Shown: piece by piece, positions 6,447-12,989 of the stretch | Layout of the letters: each line of letters starts with the position of its first letter | Position numbering within the stretch: the first letter of the stretch is position 1 | Assembly (NCBI GenBank): GCA_030042335.1 | Contig: JASHZW010000128.1 | Span: 1-16,826 of the forward strand | Length of the DNA stretch: 16,826 bases | From: Nitrososphaerales archaeon | GTDB lineage: Archaea > Thermoproteota > Nitrososphaeria > Nitrososphaerales > UBA183 | Direction: 5' to 3' | Position numbers and translations under genes: made by a program | Notes under the pieces: generated by a model | What the model was told of the DNA's origin: nothing | Seen by the model: the letters and a program-made list of their open reading frames with translations, nothing else | Databases searched by the model: none

Positions 6447-6971
6447 TCAGCCTTTCTCATTCTGGTAGAAGCCGCTGTAGAGTGTCTCTGCAGGCTTCTC
6501 GTTGCGCAAGAAGACTAGCTGTATGAGCGCCTCGTTCTTGTGGACCTTCGCGGGAATCGGCGCGAATATGACCTGCGTGGGTTCCCCGCGGTATCCGCTA
6601 TCGAAGACCGCGGACTCGAGCTTGATTATCCCGAGCCTGTTCATGGAGGAACGTGGGAAAGCCAGTCCCGTGCAGGTGGGCGGCACGGAGACCTCGGCAA
6701 AGCGGAGTTCGTACAACCTGCCCTTCTCGAAGTTGTAGAACCCATCAGCATCCGGGTTGATGGCCTGCTTTTCTGACGAGACCTTCCCGTCCTGGCCGAT
6801 GTAGCCTCTCTGCTCTCCGTGGAGAAGAATCGTGAGGTCGGTCGGCAGCACGCGCACAGCCATTGGCGCAAGGTCGACGCCGTTGGGGTTAACTTTCACG
6901 ACAGACCTGCAGCAGCCTGCGACCTCGTTTCCGCTGACTACTGACATGAGCTCAACGCGCGAGAGGAGCAC
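6447..6971 (-). CDS. dUTPase/dCTP deaminase superfamily protein, probably dUTP diphosphatase
   Basis: Trimeric-fold nucleotide enzyme that would hydrolyse dUTP to dUMP and keep uracil out of DNA. From GTG 6971 it is 174 aa and begins MLLSRVEL, the typical N-terminus of this superfamily; the frame runs open to 7337 only through the neighbouring gene. Motifs: NPNGVDLAP (29-36); PRSSMNRLGI (106-115); VFDSGYRGE (122-130), whose Asp124 and YRGE match the dUTPase catalytic motif; ALIQLVF (148-154), matching the AQL motif; and a C-terminal YSGFYQNEKG. The glutamate essential for dCTP deamination (Glu138 in E. coli Dcd, ten residues after the motif Asp) is Val134 here, which argues for dUTPase over deaminase. 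It lies 20 nt after the methyltransferase stop and is probably co-transcribed. Confidence 0.85.
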   Translation of the reverse strand: MLLSRVELMSVVSGNEVAGCCRSVVKVNPNGVDLAPMAVRVLPTDLTILLHGEQRGYIGQDGKVSSEKQAINPDADGFYNFEKGRLYELRFAEVSVPPTCTGLAFPRSSMNRLGIIKLESAVFDSGYRGEPTQVIFAPIPAKVHKNEALIQLVFLRNEKPAETLYSGFYQNEKG

Positions 6972-6991
6972 TAAAAAAGCTCGCGATGCGC

Positions 6992-7681
6992 CTAGGCCTT
7001 CGTCGCCCAGAAACCGGTGACCACCCCGCCAGTGAGTCGTCTGCTCCCAATCCCCCGAAATCCTGCAGACCTGAGAACTTCGTCGAATCGGGCATCCCAT
7101 ATCCTTGAGCGGATGACTTTCGGCAGCACCTGATAGGTCAGGGCTTCCTTGGCGTCGAGGGGACGCATAGCCGTGCCGATTATCTTCAGGAACCCGTAGA
7201 CGTAGAGAGCATGAAAGGGAGCCAGCAGTCCTCGAGGGGCCGAGAAATCGTACAGGACGAGAACTCCGCCTGGTCGCAGCACCCGCGCGGCCTCGCTCGC
7301 TAGTTGTGACGGCTTGCAGTATTTTACGACATAGCACGACAGGACGCAGTCGAATGACCCATCCTTGAACGGAAGGTGCTCTCCGTCAGCCAAGTTCAGG
7401 GACGACATCGAGGGAATCCGCTTTCCCTGCGCGAGGCGGACCATCTCCTCTGTGATGTCGACGCCGATGATCTCTGTCCCGCCATCGATTCTCTGCTCGA
7501 GCACTCCTGTGCCGCAGCCGATGTCGAGGACCCTGCTCCCCCGGGCGAGTTCCGCGTGGACGAGCAGCCAGCTCTTCCAGTACGGGTCCTGCATGAGCGT
7601 GACCAACTCCAGGGTCCGATCATATGAGGGTGACAGACCCTCGAAAATCTGCCGGGCCAGAGGCTGGACGCCAGAGTCCAT
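6992..7681 (-). CDS. Class I SAM-dependent methyltransferase (UbiE-like)
   Basis: Methyltransferase of 229 aa. Motif I, VLDIGCGTG (51-59), binds S-adenosylmethionine. It is followed by an acidic strand end (IIGVDIT) and by ADGEHLPFKDGSFDCVLSCYVV, the motif II/III region. The RVLRPGGVLVLYDFSAP segment is motif IV as found in UbiE/COQ5-type enzymes, which methylate quinone precursors. The N-terminal FEGLSPSYDR is also UbiE-like. The substrate cannot be read from sequence. The ATG at 7681 is chosen because a TATA-like box lies about 25 nt upstream; the open frame reaching to 7993 is antisense to the membrane-protein gene. Divergence from a possible UbiA-like membrane protein would suit quinone or lipid synthesis. 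Confidence 0.88.
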   Translation of the reverse strand: MDSGVQPLARQIFEGLSPSYDRTLELVTLMQDPYWKSWLLVHAELARGSRVLDIGCGTGVLEQRIDGGTEIIGVDITEEMVRLAQGKRIPSMSSLNLADGEHLPFKDGSFDCVLSCYVVKYCKPSQLASEAARVLRPGGVLVLYDFSAPRGLLAPFHALYVYGFLKIIGTAMRPLDAKEALTYQVLPKVIRSRIWDARFDEVLRSAGFRGIGSRRLTGGVVTGFWATKA

Positions 7682-7689
7682 ACAGGTCT

Positions 7690-7718
7690 GCTCTGTGCAG
7701 AGCTTAATAATCTGTGCA
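7690..7718. promoter_or_regulatory. Divergent promoter with palindrome and flanking direct repeats
   Basis: GCTCTG-TG-CAGAGC (7690-7703) is a perfect palindrome with a 2-nt centre. TCTGTGCA occurs at 7692-7699 and again at 7711-7718. Between the repeats lies CTTAATAATC (about 7703-7712). It can act as a TATA box for the methyltransferase (start 7681, about 25 nt away) and for the membrane protein on the other strand (start 7727 or 7736). Confidence 0.5.
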
Positions 7719-7726
7719 ACGAGAAA

Positions 7727-8395
7727 TTGTCCATCTTGGAGAGTCCACCAGTCGAGCCCGACCTCGTCGGACCTTGGAAGACGAACACCTGGCTCTATGG
7801 ACTCCGCGTCCCCTTCAGTCTCATATTCATCGGCTGGATTACGCTGGCCCAGGCGATAACTCCGAGCTTCAGCCTCGAGATATACCTCTTCACGCTTCTG
7901 GCCAGTTTCCTCGGGTTGGTGGTGGGCGCCCACTACATCGACATTGGGTCGAGCAGGGAGAAGTTTTCGCCCTATCTGCGGATACCGCGCCACATACTCG
8001 CTGTGGGGATCATAGCGGTCGCGCTCGGCGTCGTTGTTGGAGCGTACATGGCGTTCAGATGGAACTTGGGATTCCTCGTCTTCGTCCTTGTGGAGGGTTT
8101 CGCAGCGCTAGCATATCCCCGCGAGAGCCCAAAGGTAATGCATTCGTACGTCGGTTTCGGCCTTACCTGGGGGACTATTCCCTTCCTAGGCGCCTACTTC
8201 ATCCAGACCTCGACCATCAGCCTGCTGGCCATCGGGCTCTCGGTCTTCATCGGGTTGAGCGTGGTGATGATGCACCACCTGGCAATCATGAGCAGGGAGT
8301 CGCCCGCGTGGAAAGACGCACTGTACCTGCTCAGCATCTACAAGTACGCTGTGTACGCGGTCGCGATTGCGGCGATAGTCGGCAGGCTAGTATGA
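7727..8395 (+). CDS. Polytopic membrane protein, possibly UbiA prenyltransferase-like
   Basis: A 222-aa integral membrane protein with about seven hydrophobic helices, at roughly residues 24-45, 52-70, 87-108, 112-128, 139-160, 164-186 and 202-222. The layout and the loop after helix 2, GAHYIDIGSSREKFSP, recall UbiA-type prenyltransferases. The Asp-rich motifs that bind the prenyl diphosphate are not clearly present: only one Asp in the first loop, and IMSRESPAWKD in the second. A related but non-catalytic or divergent membrane protein is equally possible. The start is TTG at 7727; TTG at 7736 (LESPPVEPD) fits leaderless spacing to the AT box at least as well. It is divergent from the UbiE-like methyltransferase, and its end is 4 bp from the convergent zinc-ribbon gene. 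Confidence 0.8.
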   Translation: MSILESPPVEPDLVGPWKTNTWLYGLRVPFSLIFIGWITLAQAITPSFSLEIYLFTLLASFLGLVVGAHYIDIGSSREKFSPYLRIPRHILAVGIIAVALGVVVGAYMAFRWNLGFLVFVLVEGFAALAYPRESPKVMHSYVGFGLTWGTIPFLGAYFIQTSTISLLAIGLSVFIGLSVVMMHHLAIMSRESPAWKDALYLLSIYKYAVYAVAIAAIVGRLV

Positions 8396-8399
8396 TACT

Positions 8400-8609
8400 C
8401 TAGTCACGTCTGAGCCAGTAGACCTGTTTGCACGTGTGGCACACCAGCCCATCGTAGGTAACGCCCCTCTTGTCGCGGTATGGTTCGAACTTCCTCATCT
8501 TCCCACCGCAGGTGACACATATCGCGTCGGAGTCGGTCTGGCGGGCCGACTCCCAGTCGACCATGTAGTAGGTCCTCAGTGTCAGGTCGTCGGCGCCGTC
8601 TATCTCCAC
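8400..8609 (-). CDS. Small zinc-ribbon protein
   Basis: A 69-aa protein with two CxxC knuckles: CVTCGGKM near residue 31 and CHTCKQVYWLRRD near the C-terminus. They are separated by about 22 residues (FEPYRDKRGVTYDGL), which fits a single zinc ribbon. The N-terminal third (MEIDGADDLTLRTYYMVDWES) is acidic and probably helical. Such stand-alone ribbons bind nucleic acid or serve as small protein-interaction modules; nothing here decides which. The start is GTG at 8609, with CCTTTTTAG about 26 nt upstream as a possible promoter. It is divergent from the acyl-CoA dehydrogenase gene. Although short, the four conserved cysteines and promoter placement support a real gene. Confidence 0.75.
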   Translation of the reverse strand: MEIDGADDLTLRTYYMVDWESARQTDSDAICVTCGGKMRKFEPYRDKRGVTYDGLVCHTCKQVYWLRRD

Positions 8610-8631
8610 GGTGATTCAGGGCGGATGACGA

Positions 8632-8661
8632 CTAAAAAGGCTACTCCCGAGAGCCTTTAAT
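8632..8661. promoter_or_regulatory. Back-to-back promoters for zinc-ribbon and acyl-CoA dehydrogenase genes
   Basis: CCTTTTTAG on the minus strand (8632-8640) lies about 26 nt from the GTG at 8609. TTTAAT on the plus strand (8656-8661) lies about 27 nt from the GTG at 8685. Both distances predict leaderless messages. Confidence 0.45.
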
Positions 8662-8684
8662 GGCGGAGAACGGACGGCACGCAT

Positions 8685-9908
8685 GTGGAGACGCTTTTCG
8701 AGAAATCGGTAGCCGATGCGTCGAAGCTCGTAAAGCTCACCGATGATGATTACACCCTGTTTCAGCGGACCGATGAGGCCTGCAACGAGCTGCTGGTACC
8801 GGAGTTCGAGAAATACATGGAACGGAAGTTCAACGACAAGGTACCCGAGGTCCTGAAGAAGCACAACCTGATGGGGGTGCCCATATCCAAGAAGTACGGC
8901 GGAGGCGGGGCCAGACCACTCGTCCACGCGCTAATCTTGGAGAGGTTCGGCCAGGTAGGTCTAGGGGTTGTGACCTTCGTGGATGTGCACCAAGCACTCG
9001 GGAGCCTGACTCTACAGGAGTGGGGGAACGATGAGCAGAAGCAGAGGTACCTGCCAAAAGCGGCGACTGGAGAGTTCGTCCTAGCCTATGCACTAACGGA
9101 ACCCGAGGCGGGAAGCGACCCTGCCTCGCTGAAGACGCAATTTAGGAAGGACGGAAACAACTACTATCTCAACGGCTCCAAGTACTTAATCTCGAACGGA
9201 TCCGTCGCAAACCGCCTCATAGTCTTCGCATATCCCGAAGGCCAGACGAAGGGCATGACGGCCTTCCTCGTGGACGCGAAGGATCCGGGATTCTCAGTCG
9301 ACATGAAACTGGAGGAAAAGATGGGGCTCTTCACCTCTGATACCGCGATGCTGTCGTTCACGAACGTCAAGGTGTCTAAGGAGGACGTAATCGGGGAGGA
9401 AGGTAGGGGCCTAGCGGTGGCGTACTCGGCCCTTCTTAACGGAAGGATTGGAATCGCGTCTGGTTCCATAGGCGTGATGGAGGACTGCTTGAACCAGGTG
9501 AAGGAGCGGGTCTCCTCAAGAACACAGCATGGGAAGCTGATTGGTAAACACCAGTTGATCCAGCGGCACGTCGCGAAGATAGCCTCGAACTTGGAGTCGT
9601 CGAGATGGTTGGTCTACCATGCCGCGTTGAAGAAGGAGGATTACGGTAATGCCAAGACGGATCTTGGTCTGCGGGCCGAGGCGGATCGAATCTCGGCAGT
9701 GGCGAAGTACGTGGCGACGCGCTCGGCCTGGGACTCCGCCGACAGCGCTGTGCAGTGCTTTGGAGGCTTCGGCTACTCAATCCTATCGCCAGTGGCGAAG
9801 CACCTGATCGACTCGCGCGTAGCCCGCATATACGAAGGAACGGATGAGGTCATGGAACTGAAGATAGCCTCGACCGTCCTCGGAAGAGATTTCGAGGCTT
9901 ACCGGTAA
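8685..9908 (+). CDS. Acyl-CoA dehydrogenase
   Basis: FAD-dependent enzyme that introduces the alpha-beta double bond into an acyl-CoA, the first step of beta-oxidation or of branched-chain acyl-CoA breakdown. The 407-aa length is normal. Residues about 20-130 are the N-terminal helical domain, with NLMGVPISKKYGGGG. The FAD/acyl signature YALTEPEAGSDPASLK covers 135-150. The beta domain follows, and the C-terminal helical domain carries CFGGFGY (358-364) and RIYEGTDEVMELKIA. Glu384 of YEGT sits at the catalytic-base position of MCAD/SCAD-type enzymes. Chain-length preference cannot be inferred. The start is GTG at 8685, placed by the TATA-like box; an out-of-frame ATG at 8683 is not used. The CoxG-like gene follows after 40 bp. 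Confidence 0.95.
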   Translation: METLFEKSVADASKLVKLTDDDYTLFQRTDEACNELLVPEFEKYMERKFNDKVPEVLKKHNLMGVPISKKYGGGGARPLVHALILERFGQVGLGVVTFVDVHQALGSLTLQEWGNDEQKQRYLPKAATGEFVLAYALTEPEAGSDPASLKTQFRKDGNNYYLNGSKYLISNGSVANRLIVFAYPEGQTKGMTAFLVDAKDPGFSVDMKLEEKMGLFTSDTAMLSFTNVKVSKEDVIGEEGRGLAVAYSALLNGRIGIASGSIGVMEDCLNQVKERVSSRTQHGKLIGKHQLIQRHVAKIASNLESSRWLVYHAALKKEDYGNAKTDLGLRAEADRISAVAKYVATRSAWDSADSAVQCFGGFGYSILSPVAKHLIDSRVARIYEGTDEVMELKIASTVLGRDFEAYR

Positions 9909-9948
9909 GACGAGAAGGAATAAGACGGAGACGAGCCGAGGGCCGCGC

Positions 9949-10398
9949 ATGCGGCTCCATCTTGAGGGACAGGAGGACTTGACGCTGCCGAGGGAGCGGG
10001 CCTTCCAGTTGCTCACGGATTCGGCATTCATCGCCAAATCCCTCCCTGACGCGCAAGAGACGAAGGTGATTGATGAGAGCAGCCTGGACGCGAGAATGAA
10101 GATCGGCATCTCGTTCCTCACCACGAACATGAACGTACACATGAAGATAGCCGACAAGGTCCCGTCTCAGCATGCGAGGCTGCTAGTCGATGGCACAGGA
10201 AGTGGGAGCAGCATGAAGATAACGAGCGATTTTGACCTCGAGGGAGATTCTCCCACGAAGATGAAGTGGGTGGCAGACGCGGAGATCACCGGGGTTATGG
10301 CGGGAATTGGCTCAAGCATCCTGAAGGGGTTCGCTGAGAAGAAGGTCAAGGAGATATTCGACGGAATCAAGAAGGCGATGGAGCAGGCGTCTGCCTGA
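9949..10398 (+). CDS. CoxG-like SRPBCC family protein
   Basis: A 149-aa protein of the CoxG (CO dehydrogenase subunit G-like) branch of the SRPBCC fold. It opens with a strand, RLHLEGQEDLTLPRERAFQ, and then LLTDSAFIAKSLPDAQE, the usual 'x-x-LPG' loop region of the family. Several strands follow (ARMKIGISFLTTNMNVHMKI, HARLLVDGTGSGSSMKITSDFDL, TKMKWVADAEITGVMAGIGS), and then a C-terminal amphipathic helix (ILKGFAEKKVKEIFDGIKKA). CoxG relatives are linked to membrane recruitment or assembly of molybdenum hydroxylases in bacteria, but no such genes are in view, so the role here is open. It may be co-transcribed with the acyl-CoA dehydrogenase. It ends 8 bp from the convergent helicase gene. Confidence 0.85.
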   Translation: MRLHLEGQEDLTLPRERAFQLLTDSAFIAKSLPDAQETKVIDESSLDARMKIGISFLTTNMNVHMKIADKVPSQHARLLVDGTGSGSSMKITSDFDLEGDSPTKMKWVADAEITGVMAGIGSSILKGFAEKKVKEIFDGIKKAMEQASA

Positions 10399-10406
10399 CC
10401 GCCTCG

Positions 10407-11960
10407 CTACATGTAATCCAGTAAGGTAGTGGCCTTCGCGCGTCTCTCTGGTTTCTTCACGTTCGGGTTCGAGACCAAGCTCCTCATGAACTTCTCACGC
10501 TTGATACTGCTGTAGTAGTAGGCCTCGTCGACCGTTCCCTCGGCCAGAAGTATAATGACCCTGCCAGGTCTGGTCCTGCCGGTCCTGCCCTTGCGCTGTA
10601 TCGAACGAATTTCTGAGGGGACTGCCTCGTAGAATACCACAAGGTCGACGTCGGGGACGTGCAGGCCCTCTTCGCCTATGCTGCTGCTTACAAGTGCTGT
10701 GAACTCTCCGTCGCGGAAACGCTCGAGCACCCTCGTCTGAGTCCTCTGGTCCATCCCCTCGCTGTCGGTCTTGTTGGCTTGGCCCACGAACCTCATCGAG
10801 CTTATGCCGCTCTTCGCGAGGCGTTCGATTATCATCTCTATCGTGTCCCTGTACTGTGTGAACACGATTATCCTCGAGTCCTTCTTTCCGGAGACCTGTT
10901 CCTCCGCTATCTCGGCCAGCTTCTCGAGCTTGGGATAGGGTATACCGCGCAGGTTCTCGGCCTCCTTTTCGATTATCGACCACCGCTTGTCTCTGAGCAG
11001 TGCCTGTGCGGACTTGCCCTGTTCCGGTTTCTCCCTGAGCCTCACGAGGTACTTTTCGAGTACGGCGAGCCCCTGGGTTTCGAGAAGTTCGATTGCGTGT
11101 ACGATTATTATCGCTTGGGCTTGGTTAACCAGGGCGCCGAAGAGGTAGCCTTTGTTGCCGCCGCTAGCCTCGGCGCTCCGGAGCCGGCTTACGATAGTAC
11201 CTCGCGCCTGAAGTAAGATCTTCTTCGAAAGGCGCGTCTTCGGGACGAAGCCGCCCTCGACCAGTCTCGTCACCTTCTCGTTGTAAACGACTCTGAGGGC
11301 GTTGAGGACTGTCGAGTATTCCTGGGGCAGAGGGACCTTGATTCCCTCCAGCTTTGTCTGTTCGACGTATGGTTTGACGTCCTCGTCCTCTTCTGTCCGA
11401 GCCTCGACCTTTTCGATGAAGAGGTTCTTCACAATCTCGGTGACCTTCTCCCTCGAGCCACCCGGAGACGCGGTGAGACCGAGTATCAGCGGGGTCCAGC
11501 CCTGTTGCTTGTACATGGCCGCGAGCTGAGTGTATGAATAGTCCTTGACGGACCGATGTGCCTCGTCGAAGACGATGAGAACGGTGTCGTTGAGCTCGAT
11601 TCTACCGCTGCTGAGGTCATTACGGACGGTCTGCGGGGTTGCGAAGATGTACCGCGATCTCCTCCACAGATAGCTACGTTCCGTAGGGTCAGTCTCTCCC
11701 GTCATGACGGCTACTTCGTTTTCCGTCAGTCCCAGAGTACTCTTGAAGGCTTCATAGTGTTGCAGGACTAGAGGTCTAGTCGGCGCGAGCATGACCACCT
11801 TACCTTTAGGAAACGTGTCGAGCCGCATCTTCGCAACGAGCATCGCTATCATCGTCTTGCCGAGACCAGTGGGGAGCACAACAAGGGTGTTGGCTAGGGA
11901 CGCGGTCTCCGCTATTCGGCGTTGATACTCGCGCGGCTGGAGGGCGTGCTCAGTTGCCAA
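10407..11960 (-). CDS. Hef/FANCM-family DEAH helicase, helicase-only form
   Basis: Superfamily 2 DNA helicase/translocase that in archaea remodels stalled replication forks and branched DNA. Motifs: LQPREYQRRI (Q-motif-like, 7-16); Walker A PTGLGKT (30-36); LAPTRPLVLQH (Ia); DEAH (132-135); LTASPGG (III); FTQYRDT (IV); SSIGEEGLHVPDVD (V); and QRKGRTGR (VI, 455-462). Between motifs III and IV is a roughly 150-residue helical insert, as in Hef and Mph1/FANCM. At 517 aa it ends about 55 residues after motif VI, so the XPF-type nuclease domain fused in euryarchaeal Hef is absent. The start is TTG at 11960, with a TTTTAG box about 29 nt upstream. It is divergent from homoserine kinase. Confidence 0.93.
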   Translation of the reverse strand: MATEHALQPREYQRRIAETASLANTLVVLPTGLGKTMIAMLVAKMRLDTFPKGKVVMLAPTRPLVLQHYEAFKSTLGLTENEVAVMTGETDPTERSYLWRRSRYIFATPQTVRNDLSSGRIELNDTVLIVFDEAHRSVKDYSYTQLAAMYKQQGWTPLILGLTASPGGSREKVTEIVKNLFIEKVEARTEEDEDVKPYVEQTKLEGIKVPLPQEYSTVLNALRVVYNEKVTRLVEGGFVPKTRLSKKILLQARGTIVSRLRSAEASGGNKGYLFGALVNQAQAIIIVHAIELLETQGLAVLEKYLVRLREKPEQGKSAQALLRDKRWSIIEKEAENLRGIPYPKLEKLAEIAEEQVSGKKDSRIIVFTQYRDTIEMIIERLAKSGISSMRFVGQANKTDSEGMDQRTQTRVLERFRDGEFTALVSSSIGEEGLHVPDVDLVVFYEAVPSEIRSIQRKGRTGRTRPGRVIILLAEGTVDEAYYYSSIKREKFMRSLVSNPNVKKPERRAKATTLLDYM

Positions 11961-11985
11961 GGATTTTTACGGGCTTCTCTTTTCC

Positions 11986-12030
11986 GCTAAAAGCATTTGT
12001 CCGGTAAGTCCACGCGATAGTCATATAATC
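11986..12030. promoter_or_regulatory. Divergent promoters between the helicase and homoserine kinase genes
   Basis: On the minus strand, GCTTTTAGC (11986-11994) lies about 29 nt before the TTG at 11960. On the plus strand, CATATAATC (12022-12030) lies about 31 nt before the TTG at 12057. The second is the better TATA match and implies a leader of only a few nucleotides for thrB. Confidence 0.5.
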
Positions 12031-12056
12031 GCCTTGGAGACCGAGTTGACAGAAGA

Positions 12057-12989
12057 TTGAAGGTTACAGTCGAAGCTTCCGCCTCATCGGCAAATCTTGG
12101 ACCTGGGTTTGATGTCTTTGCTCTTGCTCTTGATAACCCCAGGGACAGGATAACTCTCACGACTGAGAAATCCAATCGTCTCTCGGTCAGCATCGACAGC
12201 GTCAAAGGAATCAAGACGCCGTCGACGGCCTCGAAGAACGGTGCGGGCGCCGTCTGCCTCGCGATAGGGAAGGACTTCGGCATAAAGGAGAGAATTTCGG
12301 TAGAGATAGTCAAGAGAGTTCCGATTGGGCTGGGGATGGGGAGCAGTGGTGCTTCTGCGGCGGCGGCCGCGTTCGCCATGGACCAGCTATTCAACTTGGG
12401 TATGAGCAAGGACGACATGATATTCTACGCCGGGATGGGCGAGGCATGCACATCTGGCACAGCCCACTATGACAATGTCTCGGCCTCGATTCTCGGAGGC
12501 TTCGTCATCGTCAGAGTCGGCGAGAGGCCCGCCGCGATAAGCTGTCCGGCGCCGAAGGACATGGCCCTCTGTCTAGCGACCCCAAAACTGGACCTGCCGG
12601 AACGCAAAACCGAATATGCGAGGTCGGTGCTTCCCTCGAGCGTGCACCTTGGCATGATGGTCTCCAACGTAGCGAATGCCAGCCTTATCGTCTCCGGTTT
12701 TGCCAGAGGGGACATTGGGCTGATTGGCTCTGGCATGAACGACAGGGTCGTCGAGGAAGCGCGGAAGCAGTTCATACCGGGATACGACGCGGTCCGGAAG
12801 GCCGGTGTAAACGCAGGAGCGACGGGCGTGTGTATAAGCGGAGCCGGGCCTTCCATGCTCGCCGTGGTCGACGCCAGAAAGCACAGGCCGGAAGAGGTCC
12901 TTGAAGAGATGATACGAGGATTCGAGAGCATTGGGACGGAGGCGACCGGACTGACGACTGTCGTAGGTCGGGGAGCGATCCGTCTTTGA
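12057..12989 (+). CDS. thrB: Homoserine kinase
   Basis: GHMP-family kinase that phosphorylates L-homoserine with ATP, giving the substrate of threonine synthase. At 310 aa it is standard length. Motifs: VEASASSANLGPGFDVFALAL near the N-terminus (about 5-25), the characteristic opening of ThrB; the phosphate-binding PIGLGMGSSGASAAAA (89-104); and the C-terminal GVCISGAGPSMLAVV glycine motif. The start is TTG at 12057: it begins the conserved first strand (LKVTVEASASSANLG), has a TATA-like box about 31 nt upstream, and no ATG is available. The stop TGA overlaps the thrC start in the sequence TTGA (12986-12989), so the two genes form a coupled operon. Location is cytoplasmic. Confidence 0.95.
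   Translation: MKVTVEASASSANLGPGFDVFALALDNPRDRITLTTEKSNRLSVSIDSVKGIKTPSTASKNGAGAVCLAIGKDFGIKERISVEIVKRVPIGLGMGSSGASAAAAAFAMDQLFNLGMSKDDMIFYAGMGEACTSGTAHYDNVSASILGGFVIVRVGERPAAISCPAPKDMALCLATPKLDLPERKTEYARSVLPSSVHLGMMVSNVANASLIVSGFARGDIGLIGSGMNDRVVEEARKQFIPGYDAVRKAGVNAGATGVCISGAGPSMLAVVDARKHRPEEVLEEMIRGFESIGTEATGLTTVVGRGAIRL

Noticed and set aside
6972..7337. N-terminal extension of the dUTPase-like protein
   Set aside because: It runs antiparallel-free through the methyltransferase gene in another frame. The family N-terminus (LLSRVEL) begins at 6971.
7682..7993. N-terminal extension of the methyltransferase
   Set aside because: It is antisense to the start of the membrane-protein gene and crosses the shared promoter. 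The extra residues are charged and lack family similarity.
7714..8403. 229-codon Arg/His/Pro-rich frame overlapping the membrane-protein gene
   Set aside because: The alternative frame gives low-complexity Arg-rich composition. The chosen frame gives seven clean hydrophobic helices.
10659..11216. 185-codon open frame antisense to the helicase
   Set aside because: The opposite frame encodes conserved helicase sequence, including the motif IV-VI region. The antisense product has no recognisable motif; it is a shadow of GC-rich codon use.
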